In this document: in pieces, positions 17,501-25,487 of the stretch
How the letters are laid out: every line of letters starts with the position of its first letter
Position numbering within the stretch: position 1 is the stretch's first letter
Source: Kamptonema formosum PCC 6407
GTDB lineage: Bacteria; Cyanobacteriota; Cyanobacteriia; Cyanobacteriales; Microcoleaceae
Direction: 5' to 3'
Assembly (NCBI RefSeq): GCF_000332155.1
Contig: NZ_KB235898.1
Coordinates: 791,499 to 855,498 of the forward strand
DNA: 64,000 bases
The notes under the pieces: generated by a model
Databases searched by the model: none
What the model saw: the letters and a program-made list of their open reading frames with translations, nothing else
What the model was told of the DNA's origin: nothing
Program-made: the position numbers and the translations under genes

Positions 17501-19550
17501 TCAGGAAGCGACACAAGCGCAAATCTACGATTGGCTTTATGAAGTAGTTTGGCAACCGCAGTTGCTGCCGCTATCTACTTTACCTGTCAAAGTACCTGTC
17601 GTGGCAACAGAGGGCAGACAATGGCTCATCTTTGCCGATGCTAGTGGCTACGGCGAAGCACTTGCAGCTCAATTACGCCAGCAAGGGGATATAACTACGC
17701 TCGTCTATGCTGGCCAAGAATATCGCTCGGCTAACAATGAACAAAATACTGAGGGGGACACCCCATATTTTCGGATCGATCCGACGCAAGGGGAGGATTA
17801 TGAAAGGTTGTTGGCTGTTCTCCCTCGCTTGTACGGTATCGTTCATCTTTGGAGCTTAGATATACCGAGCTTGGATAGAGTATCAGACCTAATCGAGAAC
17901 GTACAATTAAATACTGGCACTCTGTTACATTTGCTACAGGCAGTCGTGCAACTTGAGACGCGCACTCCTAGCTTGTGGCTCGTGACAAACAACGCGCAAG
18001 CTGTGCGTAAAGACGATCGCGTAGTCGGAGTGCTTCAGTCACCCTTATGGGGCATGGGCAAGGTGATAGCCTTAGAACATCCTGAACTCAACTGTGTATC
18101 GATCGACCTCGATCGCGAAGGGCTTCCAAACGAACAGGCAAAGTTTCTGGCGGCTGAACTCCGCGCCGCATCTGAGTTCACACGCACCGCCATCCCACAC
18201 GAAAGTCAAGTCGCTTGGCGCAATGGAACTCGCTATGTGGCACGGCTCAAGCGTTATCAGAAGCATCCCGCGACATCACCAAAAATGCTGATTAGACCAG
18301 ATGCCACATATCTGATTACAGGTGGCTTGGGTAGTTTGGGCTTGCTGGTGGCGCGGTGGATGGTCGAACAGGGGGCTACTCATCTAGTGCTGATCGGACG
18401 CGGCCAACCCCAACCAGCCGCCCAACAACAACTGCAAGAGATAGCCGCGCTGGGTGCAACGGTGACGGTGGCGCAAGCCGATGTTGGGATACGCTCCCAA
18501 GTGGCTGATGTGTTGGCACAGATTGACAAGGCATATCCTTTAGCTGGTATTGTTCATGCTGCTGGTGTAGTGGACGATGGGATCTTGTTACAGCAAAATT
18601 GGGCGCGTTTTCGCAAGGTGTTCGTCCCCAAACTAGAGGGGGCTTGGCATCTACATACACTAACTAAAGAGATGTCGCTTGATTTCTTTGTTTGTTTCTC
18701 TTCAAGTGCAGGATTGCTAGGCAATGCTGGACAAGCTAACTATGCTGCCGCAAATGCCTTTCTGGATGCCTTTGCTCATTATCGGCGAAGACAAGGCTTG
18801 CCAGCGCTCTCGATTAACTGGGACGCTTGGTCTGATGTGGGAATGGCCGCACGTCTCAAACAAGCTTCTTCACAAAGCGCCACAGTTGGGCAAGATAGTA
18901 GCACTTTGGAAATTGCACCAGAACAGGGATTGCAACTCTTTGCCTATCTGTTGCAACAACCATCCGCCCAAATTGCAGCCATTTCCACCGATGGGCTTCG
19001 CACGATGTACGATACGCGCTCGGCCTTTTTTGCTTTGCTCAATCTTGACATATCCTCCTCCACTACCCAAGAGCAATCTACACCTCCTCATGAAGTTGGC
19101 CCTACCTTGCTCGAACAATTGCAGCAAACTCGGCCAAAAGAGCGAGAGAAAATGTTGCTGCGCCATCTACAGACGCAAGTTGCCGCTGTCTTGCGTAGTC
19201 CCGAATTGCCCGCAGTCCACCAACCCTTCACGGAGTTGGGGATGGATTCGTTGATGTCACTTGAATTGAGGCGGCGTTTGGAAGAAAGTCTGCAAATTCA
19301 GATGCCTGCAACGCTTGCATTTGATTATCCTATGGTGGATCGTTTAGCTAAGTTTTTATTGACTCAAATCGACATACAATGTGAGCCAGATACCTCAGTA
19401 ATTCTCACATTAGATGAAAATGCGGAGGACAAAGATAGTGACAAAGAAAGAAGTACCAGCGCTGCTGTCGATCCCAGTATTACTTCCATAACAGAAGATT
19501 TATTCGCACTTGAATCCTTACTGAATGAGATGAAAGGAGATCGACAATGA
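14532..19550 (+). CDS. cyrC: type I polyketide synthase KS-AT-KR-ACP, probable CyrC
   Basis: The 1672-residue single-module PKS has: an N-terminal docking helix (1-32); a ketosynthase with Cys207 in DTACSSS plus EAHGTGT and NIGHLEAAAG; an acyltransferase with GHSIGEY (Ser665) and HAFHSP, typical of malonyl-CoA; a ketoreductase with LITGGLGSLG (from residue 1261) and Tyr1404 in GQANYAAANAF; an ACP with LGMDSLM (Ser1573); and an acidic, helical C-terminal tail. There is no DH. This domain set and length (close to the roughly 5 kb I recall for cyrC) match CyrC, which extends the CyrB product by one ketide and reduces it to the alcohol. Its stop overlaps the next PKS start by four bases (ATGA), so the two are translationally coupled. 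The assignment of C over the other cyr PKSs rests on domain content. Confidence 0.78.
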   Translation: MTQPNYGVLMKNALNEINSLRSQLAGVEAQKNEPIAIVGMSCRFPGGVTTPERFWVLLREGISAITEIPADRWDVDKYYDADPTSVGKMYTRYGGFLDEVDTFEPSFFNISAREAVSMDPQQRLLLEVSWEALESANIVPATLFDSSTGVFIGIGGSNYKSLKIENRNRIGQTDLYDLSGTDVSVAAGRISYILGLMGPSFAIDTACSSSLVSVHQACQSLRQRECHLALAGGVGLLIDPGEMIGLSQGGMLAPDGSCKTFDANANGYVRGEGCGMIALKRLSDATADGDNILAIIRGSTINHDGHSSGLTAPRGPAQVSVIKQALHRAGVAPDDVSYIEAHGTGTPLGDPIEMDSLNEVFGQRTEPLWVGSVKTNIGHLEAAAGIAGLIKVVLMLENKQIPPHLHFKTPNPYIDWKNLPVKIPIALHAWDDKTSKDRKRIAGVSSFSFSGTNAHIVLSEAPSSEPIGDRARIERPSHLLTLSAKNEEALANLVRRYQEFLRATDASLADICYTANTARTHFAHRLALSATSCLQMQAHLAAYQEGSVSLDINQGYAPSNIRKPKVAFLFTGQGSQYVQMARELYETQPTFHDCLDRCAEILQSIFSSRNSPWGNPLLSVLYPDHESNEIDQTAYTQPALFAVEYALAQMWRSWGIEPDIVMGHSIGEYVAACVAGIFSLEDGLKLAAERGRLMQALPQDGEMVAISAPLKEVRSAIQADRRVAIAAVNGPRSVVISGDRQAVQVVTNTLELQGIRCKRLSVSHAFHSPLMEPMQQEFAQVAREINYSAPKIALVSNLTGDLICDESALEEGAIASPAYWVNHVCNPVRFADGVATMQAQDVRVFLEVGPKPILSGLVQQCFDETADRDRPVTIPTLRPNQPNWQTLLESLGRLYALGVQVDWAGFDGDYARRKVRLPTYAWKRQRYWIEEQAAPPLETTEIRPSTTIVQHLQQGNVQQIIDLLVATDVLSGDAREVLPSIIELLVKQQRQEATQAQIYDWLYEVVWQPQLLPLSTLPVKVPVVATEGRQWLIFADASGYGEALAAQLRQQGDITTLVYAGQEYRSANNEQNTEGDTPYFRIDPTQGEDYERLLAVLPRLYGIVHLWSLDIPSLDRVSDLIENVQLNTGTLLHLLQAVVQLETRTPSLWLVTNNAQAVRKDDRVVGVLQSPLWGMGKVIALEHPELNCVSIDLDREGLPNEQAKFLAAELRAASEFTRTAIPHESQVAWRNGTRYVARLKRYQKHPATSPKMLIRPDATYLITGGLGSLGLLVARWMVEQGATHLVLIGRGQPQPAAQQQLQEIAALGATVTVAQADVGIRSQVADVLAQIDKAYPLAGIVHAAGVVDDGILLQQNWARFRKVFVPKLEGAWHLHTLTKEMSLDFFVCFSSSAGLLGNAGQANYAAANAFLDAFAHYRRRQGLPALSINWDAWSDVGMAARLKQASSQSATVGQDSSTLEIAPEQGLQLFAYLLQQPSAQIAAISTDGLRTMYDTRSAFFALLNLDISSSTTQEQSTPPHEVGPTLLEQLQQTRPKEREKMLLRHLQTQVAAVLRSPELPAVHQPFTELGMDSLMSLELRRRLEESLQIQMPATLAFDYPMVDRLAKFLLTQIDIQCEPDTSVILTLDENAEDKDSDKERSTSAAVDPSITSITEDLFALESLLNEMKGDRQ

Positions 19551-22500
19551 CAGAAAAGATCGCAGCAAATGAAGATGCAGCTACATTACTTCAGCGTGTA
19601 GGGGTAGCCCTACAGGAAGCACGCCAACAACTTCAAGCGATGCAACGCCGGGCGCACGAACCGATCGCAATTGTGGGGCTGGGGCTGCGTTTTCCGGGCG
19701 CGGATTCACCACAGGCATTCTGGAAACTACTTCAGAGTGGTGTTGATATGGTAACTGAAATCCCCTCCGATCGCTGGGCAGTCGATGACTACTACGATCC
19801 CAAACCTGGGCAGTCAGGCAAAATGTATATTCGCGAAGCTGCATTTGTTGATGGGGTGGATAAATTCGATGCCTCTTTTTTTGATATTTCGCCACGCGAA
19901 GCGGCCAGTATAGATCCCCAACATAGAATGCTTCTTGAGGTGGCTTGGGAGGCATTTGAAAGGGCTGGAATTGCTCCAAGCCAATTGATGGATAGCCAAA
20001 CGGGGGTCTTTGTTGGGATGAGCGAAAATGATTATTACGCTCACCTAAAAAATACTGGCGATCGCGATAATGTCTATGCTGCAACGGGCAATAGCAATTA
20101 TTATGCTGCGGGGCGTTTATCCTATCTGTTGGGACTTCAAGGCCCTAACATGATTGTCGATACCGCCTGTTCCTCCTCCTTAGTGGCTGTACATCTTGCC
20201 TGTCAAAGTTTGCGGCTAGGGGAGTGCGATCTGGCGCTGGCTGGTGGCGTTCAGCTCATGTTAATACCAGACCCGATGATTGGGACTGCCCAGTTAAATG
20301 CCTTTGCGACTGATGGTCGCAGTAAAACATTTGACGCTACCGCCGATGGCTATGGACGGGGCGAGGGTTGTGGCGCGATCGTACTCAAACGGCTCAGTGA
20401 TGCGCTGGCAGCAAAAGATCCAATTTTAGGCGTGATACGGGGTAGTGCAGTCAATCATGGTGGGCGCAGCAGTGGCTTAACTGCTCCCAACAAGCTGGCT
20501 CAGGAAGCCTTGCTACGACAGGCGCTACAAAACGCTAAGGTTCAGCCTGAAGAAGTAAGTTACATCGAAGCGCATGGCACGGGGACACAACTGGGCGACC
20601 CGATTGAAGTGGGAGCATTGACGACAGTCTTTGGCTCCTCTCGTTCAGAACCCTTGTGGATTGGCTCTGTGAAGACCAATATCGGACACCTAGAACCAGC
20701 CGCCGGTATTGCAGGGCTGATAAAAGTCGTTTTATCATTACAAGAAAAACAGATTCCTCCTTCTCTCCATTTCAAAAACCCGAATCCCTTCATTGATTGG
20801 GAATCTTCGCCAGTTCGAGTGCCGACACAATGTATACCTTGGTCTGCGAAAAACTGCATCGCTGGGGTGAGTTCGTTTGGTATGAGTGGCACAAACTGTC
20901 ATCTAGTCGTAGAAGAAGCACCTGTACGCCAAAACGAAAAATCAGAAAATAGCCCTGAACGTCCTTGGCACATTCTGACGCTTTCAGCCAAAAACGAAGC
21001 GGCGCTCAACGCCTTGGTAGCCCGTTACGTGGCATTTCTCCATGAAGCGCCCGCCATGTCCCTAGCCGATCTATGTTACAGCGCAAATGTCGGGCGCAAT
21101 CATTTTGGCGATCGCTTAAGCATTGTCTCCGACTCGATCGCGCAGTTAGCAGAACAATTAAAACACTATCCACAGCGGCCCTCAATGCAAATGCAGCATA
21201 ATGTGGTGCCAGATAATCAATTAAGCCCTAAAATCGCTTTTCTGTTTACTGGCCAAGGGTCACAATACATCGATATGGGGCATGAGCTTTATGAAACTCA
21301 GCCCACCTTCCGTCATATTATGGATGACTGTGACGGCATTCTGCGTCCATTACTGGGTGAATCAATTCTGAACATACTCTACACTTCACGTAGCACGACG
21401 CAAAGCTACTCGGAAGATTCGCCACTCGATCGAACCGTTTATACCCAACCTGCCCTTTTTGCTTTTGAATATGCCCTAGCAAAGCTATGGATATCATGGG
21501 GCATTGAACCTGATGTCGTGCTGGGACACAGCGTGGGTGAATATGTGGCCGCTTGTCTGGCGGGTGTCTTTAGTTTAGAAGATGGGCTAAAGCTGATTGC
21601 AGCGCGTGGTCGTTTGATGCAAGGCTTACCTCACGGGGAAATGCTTAGCATCAGAAGCGATGAGAAGCGAGTAGAAGCGACGATCGCGCCTTACCGCGCA
21701 GATGTGGCGATCGCGGCTATTAACGGGCCGCAAAGTGTGGTCATCTCTGGCAAAGATGAAATTATAGACAAGCTAGCAGCACAGTTTGAATCGGAAGGCA
21801 TCAAAACACACCTGCTCGCAGTCTCTCACGCTTTCCACTCGCCAATGATGACTCCCATACTAAACGCATTCCGAGACGTTGCTAGAGCCATCACCTATAA
21901 GTCACCCAGCTTGTCACTGATTTCTAACGTTACCGGACAATTGGCAACAGACGAGGTAGCCACACCTGATTATTGGGTGCGTCATATCCACTCTACCGTC
22001 CGCTTTGCCGATGGTATTGCCACATTGCAAGAACAGAATACTGACATCTTCCTAGAAGTGGGGCCCAAATCAACATTGTTGGGCATGGCAAAGCAGATTC
22101 ATAGTGACAACGGTTCAGCTAGTCATCCGCTTATGCTACCTAGTTTGCGCCAAGAGGGTAGCGATTGGCAGCAGATGCTTTGTACGTGCGGTCAACTCGT
22201 AGTTAATGGAGTCGAGATTGACTGGGCGGGCTTTGACAAGGATTATTCGCGGCACAAAATATTGTTGCCTACCTATCCATTTCAGAGAGAACGACATTGG
22301 GTCGAAAGTACGCTCAAAAAGCCCCAACAACAAGGGGTCGGCCCAATGTTGGATCAGATGATTCGGCTGCCATCAGAGAAAAAGGTGGTGTTTGAAACCG
22401 AGTTTGGCGTGCGACAGATGCCTCATATCTACGATCATCGGATTTACGGTGAAGTCATTGTACCGGGGGCAGTATTAGCCTCCTTAATCTTCAATGCGGC

Positions 22501-25168
22501 GCACGTTTTATACCCAGACTATCGGCATGAATTAACCGATATTGCTTTTTACCAACCAATTATCTTTCACGACGATGATACTGTCATCGTGCAGGCGATT
22601 TTCACACCCGATACGTCACGCGAGAATCAAAGCGATCGAACATTCCCACCCATGACCTTCCAGATTATTAGCTTCATGCCGGATGGTCGCTTAGAGAACG
22701 AACCGAAAGTCCATGTAACAGGGTGTCTTCGTATGTTACGCGATGCCCAACCGCCAACACTCTCCCCGAATGATATACGTCAGCGTTGTCCGCACACCGT
22801 AAATGGTCATAACTGGTACGATAGCTTAGTCAAACAAAAATTTGAAATGGGGCCCTCCTTTAGGTGGGTACAGCAACTTTGGCATGGGGAAGATGAAGCA
22901 TTGACCCGTCTTCAGATACCAGAGGCGATCGGCTCCGTATCGGGACACCAACTTCACGGCATATTGCTTGATAGTTCGCTTTCTACCACTGCTGTCATGG
23001 AGTACGAGTACGGGGACTCCGCAACCAGAGTGCCTTTGTCATTTGCTTCTCTGCAACTTTACAAACCCGTCACGGGAACAGAGTGGTGGTGTTACGCGAG
23101 GAAGGTTGGGGAATTCAAATATGACTTCCAGATTATGAATGAAGCTGGAGAAACCTTTGCTAAAGCCATTGGCTTTGTACTTCGTGAAGCCTCTCCCGAA
23201 AAATTCCTGGGAACAACACACATACACAACTGGCTTGTAGACATTGAGTGGCAAGCTCGATCGAGTGATGCGATCGCTCCTTCTGATGGTGCTATCTCTG
23301 GTAGTTGCTTAGTTTTATCAGATCGGAGCGGAATAGGGACTGCATTGGCGGAAAGGTTGGACACTGCTGGGGTGAGAGCGATCGCGATACAGGCGGAGCA
23401 TATACTGACCAACTACGAGCCGATATTCCCTACCTTGCCAGATTTACAACAAGTCGTCTATTTATGGGGGCTGGATCGAAAAGACGATTCTCACCCCATG
23501 CAGCAAGCACAAGATAACTGCACGGCAGTGCTACACCTTGTACAAGCCTTGCTCAAAACATACGCAAACCCGCCAGCACTCCTGATTGTCACCTGTGATG
23601 CACAAGCGGTGGTTGAATGCGATCGAGTAAATGGCTTCGCGCAATCATCTTTATGGGGGCTTGCCAAAGTCATCATGCTAGAACACCCAGAATTGTCCTG
23701 TGTCTACATGGATGTAGGGGCCGGATATTCACGGGAAGAGGTGGCTGACACGATATTTACACAGCTAACAAGAAGCCATCTATCAAGCGATGCCTGCGGC
23801 GGGCTGCGCCTACGCCAAGAGAGTCAGTTGGCTTGGCGCAATGGTCAAGCATACGTGCCACGTCTGGGCCGATACAAACCTAAATCCGAACAAGCACTTG
23901 AGATCCGCAACGATAGCACCTATTTGATTACTGGCGGATGGGGCGGTGTCGGATTACAAATCGCACGGTGGTTGGTGGAACAGGGGGCAAAACATCTCGT
24001 TTTGCTGGGGCGCAGTCAGCCTAGCACCGAAGTTCGTCTGGTGTTGGATGAACTAGAAGCAGTAGGGGCGCAAATCATCGTGGCTCAAGCCGATATTAGC
24101 GATGAGAACGCATTGGCGCAGATTTTGACCGATCTGACCGTACCTTTGCGTGGTGCGATCCACGCCGCAGGAGTGCTCGATGATGCGAGTCTGCTCCAAC
24201 AAACCCCAGCCAAACTAAAAAAAGTCTTGTTGCCAAAGGTACAGGGGGCTTGGAATCTGCATAAGCTGACCCTTGAGCAGCCACTAGACTTCTTTGTTCT
24301 CTTTTCTTCTGCCAGCTCTCTGTTGGGCGCACCTGGGCAGGCGAACTATGCGGCTGCCAATGCCTTCTTAGATGGCTTGGCTGCCTATCGGCAAGGGCTA
24401 GGGCTACCCAGCCTCTCCATCAACTGGGGGGCTTGGGATGAAGTCGGCATGGCGGCACGACAAGGGCTACTGGACAAAATGCAGCAAAGAGGCGAAGAGG
24501 CTATCCCGTTACAGAAAGGCTTAGAGCTTTTCGGCGAATTACTGAACGAGCCAGCCGCTCAAATTGGTGTCGTACCAATTCAATGGACTCGCTTCTTGGA
24601 CTATCAAAAAGGCAATTCACCTTTTTATGAGAAGTTTTCTAAGTCTAGTTATAAGCAAGCTTCGTATGATTCTACCAAAATAGAAGATATTCAGACAAAA
24701 CTAAAGCAAGCTGCCCCACAAGATCGACCTAAATTGTTAGAAGTTCACCTTCGCTCTCAAGTCGCTCAATTGTTAGGAATAAACGCGGCGGAGCTACCAA
24801 ATGAAGAAGGAGTCGGTTTTGTCACATTAGGTCTTGACTCGCTCACCTCTATCGAACTGCGTAACAGTTTACAACGCACGTTAGATTGCTCATTGCCTGT
24901 CACCTTTGCCTTTGATTACCCAACCATAGAATTAGCGGTTGAGTACCTCACAGAAATCGTACTCACGCCGATGGAAAGCGCAGCATCGCAGCAAGCAGAC
25001 TCGTTGCCGAGTAGTTTGCAGAACCTCGATCCCTCGTCCGTCGGAACAAGCGTTGATAACAAAACAGATGTGCTAGACAGTACGATGGAAAAGCATACGC
25101 CTGGTACAACAGATGAGGATGAATCTTTGTCTACCATCCTGCAAAAATTATCGAAACACCTAGATTAG
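19547..25168 (+). CDS. type I polyketide synthase KS-AT-DH-KR-ACP, CyrD or CyrE
   Basis: The 1873-residue single-module PKS has: an N-terminal coiled-coil docking segment (residues 1-37); a ketosynthase (Cys208 in DTACSSS); an acyltransferase (GHSVGEY, Ser662; HAFHSP, malonyl-CoA type); a dehydratase with DHRIYGEVIVPG (His964) and a second-half Asp in LLDSSL; a ketoreductase (LITGGWGGVG from residue 1460; Tyr in GQANYAAANAF); an ACP (LGLDSLTS, Ser1765); and a tail of about 70 residues. In this pathway CyrD and CyrE share the set KS-AT-DH-KR-ACP and nearly the same length. Co-linearity with the upstream CyrC-like gene favours CyrD, but sequence alone does not settle it. A GC-rich repeat is read in frame at 23787-23816. 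This is the last cyr gene on the right. Confidence 0.85.
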   Translation: MTEKIAANEDAATLLQRVGVALQEARQQLQAMQRRAHEPIAIVGLGLRFPGADSPQAFWKLLQSGVDMVTEIPSDRWAVDDYYDPKPGQSGKMYIREAAFVDGVDKFDASFFDISPREAASIDPQHRMLLEVAWEAFERAGIAPSQLMDSQTGVFVGMSENDYYAHLKNTGDRDNVYAATGNSNYYAAGRLSYLLGLQGPNMIVDTACSSSLVAVHLACQSLRLGECDLALAGGVQLMLIPDPMIGTAQLNAFATDGRSKTFDATADGYGRGEGCGAIVLKRLSDALAAKDPILGVIRGSAVNHGGRSSGLTAPNKLAQEALLRQALQNAKVQPEEVSYIEAHGTGTQLGDPIEVGALTTVFGSSRSEPLWIGSVKTNIGHLEPAAGIAGLIKVVLSLQEKQIPPSLHFKNPNPFIDWESSPVRVPTQCIPWSAKNCIAGVSSFGMSGTNCHLVVEEAPVRQNEKSENSPERPWHILTLSAKNEAALNALVARYVAFLHEAPAMSLADLCYSANVGRNHFGDRLSIVSDSIAQLAEQLKHYPQRPSMQMQHNVVPDNQLSPKIAFLFTGQGSQYIDMGHELYETQPTFRHIMDDCDGILRPLLGESILNILYTSRSTTQSYSEDSPLDRTVYTQPALFAFEYALAKLWISWGIEPDVVLGHSVGEYVAACLAGVFSLEDGLKLIAARGRLMQGLPHGEMLSIRSDEKRVEATIAPYRADVAIAAINGPQSVVISGKDEIIDKLAAQFESEGIKTHLLAVSHAFHSPMMTPILNAFRDVARAITYKSPSLSLISNVTGQLATDEVATPDYWVRHIHSTVRFADGIATLQEQNTDIFLEVGPKSTLLGMAKQIHSDNGSASHPLMLPSLRQEGSDWQQMLCTCGQLVVNGVEIDWAGFDKDYSRHKILLPTYPFQRERHWVESTLKKPQQQGVGPMLDQMIRLPSEKKVVFETEFGVRQMPHIYDHRIYGEVIVPGAVLASLIFNAAHVLYPDYRHELTDIAFYQPIIFHDDDTVIVQAIFTPDTSRENQSDRTFPPMTFQIISFMPDGRLENEPKVHVTGCLRMLRDAQPPTLSPNDIRQRCPHTVNGHNWYDSLVKQKFEMGPSFRWVQQLWHGEDEALTRLQIPEAIGSVSGHQLHGILLDSSLSTTAVMEYEYGDSATRVPLSFASLQLYKPVTGTEWWCYARKVGEFKYDFQIMNEAGETFAKAIGFVLREASPEKFLGTTHIHNWLVDIEWQARSSDAIAPSDGAISGSCLVLSDRSGIGTALAERLDTAGVRAIAIQAEHILTNYEPIFPTLPDLQQVVYLWGLDRKDDSHPMQQAQDNCTAVLHLVQALLKTYANPPALLIVTCDAQAVVECDRVNGFAQSSLWGLAKVIMLEHPELSCVYMDVGAGYSREEVADTIFTQLTRSHLSSDACGGLRLRQESQLAWRNGQAYVPRLGRYKPKSEQALEIRNDSTYLITGGWGGVGLQIARWLVEQGAKHLVLLGRSQPSTEVRLVLDELEAVGAQIIVAQADISDENALAQILTDLTVPLRGAIHAAGVLDDASLLQQTPAKLKKVLLPKVQGAWNLHKLTLEQPLDFFVLFSSASSLLGAPGQANYAAANAFLDGLAAYRQGLGLPSLSINWGAWDEVGMAARQGLLDKMQQRGEEAIPLQKGLELFGELLNEPAAQIGVVPIQWTRFLDYQKGNSPFYEKFSKSSYKQASYDSTKIEDIQTKLKQAAPQDRPKLLEVHLRSQVAQLLGINAAELPNEEGVGFVTLGLDSLTSIELRNSLQRTLDCSLPVTFAFDYPTIELAVEYLTEIVLTPMESAASQQADSLPSSLQNLDPSSVGTSVDNKTDVLDSTMEKHTPGTTDEDESLSTILQKLSKHLD
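23787..23816. repeat. GCGATGCCTGCGGC repeat read in frame inside the PKS gene
   Basis: The 30-base unit matches the intergenic repeat at 14284-14313. It encodes SDACGGLRLRQ before QLAWRNG in the KR structural subdomain. The neighbouring PKS reads from the matching segment to QVAWRNG with several residues fewer here, so the repeat looks like an in-frame insertion in a tolerant loop. Confidence 0.6.
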
Positions 25169-25210
25169 GTGTCAATACGGTTCAGTTAAGGCTATGCAGT
25201 GCTTAACAAC

Positions 25211-25440
25211 TCACGTCCCATTACTACCACGAAGAATTCTTTCAATCAAGTCCCTCTGATATGCTAACCGCGTAATTGCTGATAAATCAATAAAACTTAA
25301 GGTGGCGATCGCTAAAATTAGTGGGCGATCGCGGAGGCACTTAATCCGGTATCTTGTAGCCAAGCAGTCAAGTGGTCGATTGTCTCTATGGCAGCAGCAA
25401 TTTCTTCGGAAGTGGGCATTTTTGCTCTTGAGTTTTCCAT
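25211..25440 (-). pseudogene. small hypothetical gene broken by a 20-bp duplication at HIP1-like sites
   Basis: On the minus strand an ATG at 25440 (or 25419) opens a frame reading MPTSEEIAAAIETIDHLTAW and on to SASAIA, then stops at 25318. A second frame continues FIDLSAITRLAYQRDLIERI to a stop at 25211-25213. GGCGATCGC occurs at 25304-25312 and again at 25324-25332, exactly 20 bases apart. Removing one 20-base unit joins the two halves into one frame of about 69 residues. The family is not recognised. It lies just outside the toxin cluster and overlaps a spurious upstream extension of the next gene. Confidence 0.5.
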
Positions 25441-25487
25441 GTGTGCAATTATTGCAGAAATTATCAACAGAAATTAGGGAGTGCTCA

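Noticed and set aside
25302-25487. 62-codon upstream extension of the SWIM protein
   Set aside because: The residues have no protein character, the region codes on the other strand for a broken small gene, and GGGAG precedes the ATG at 25488.
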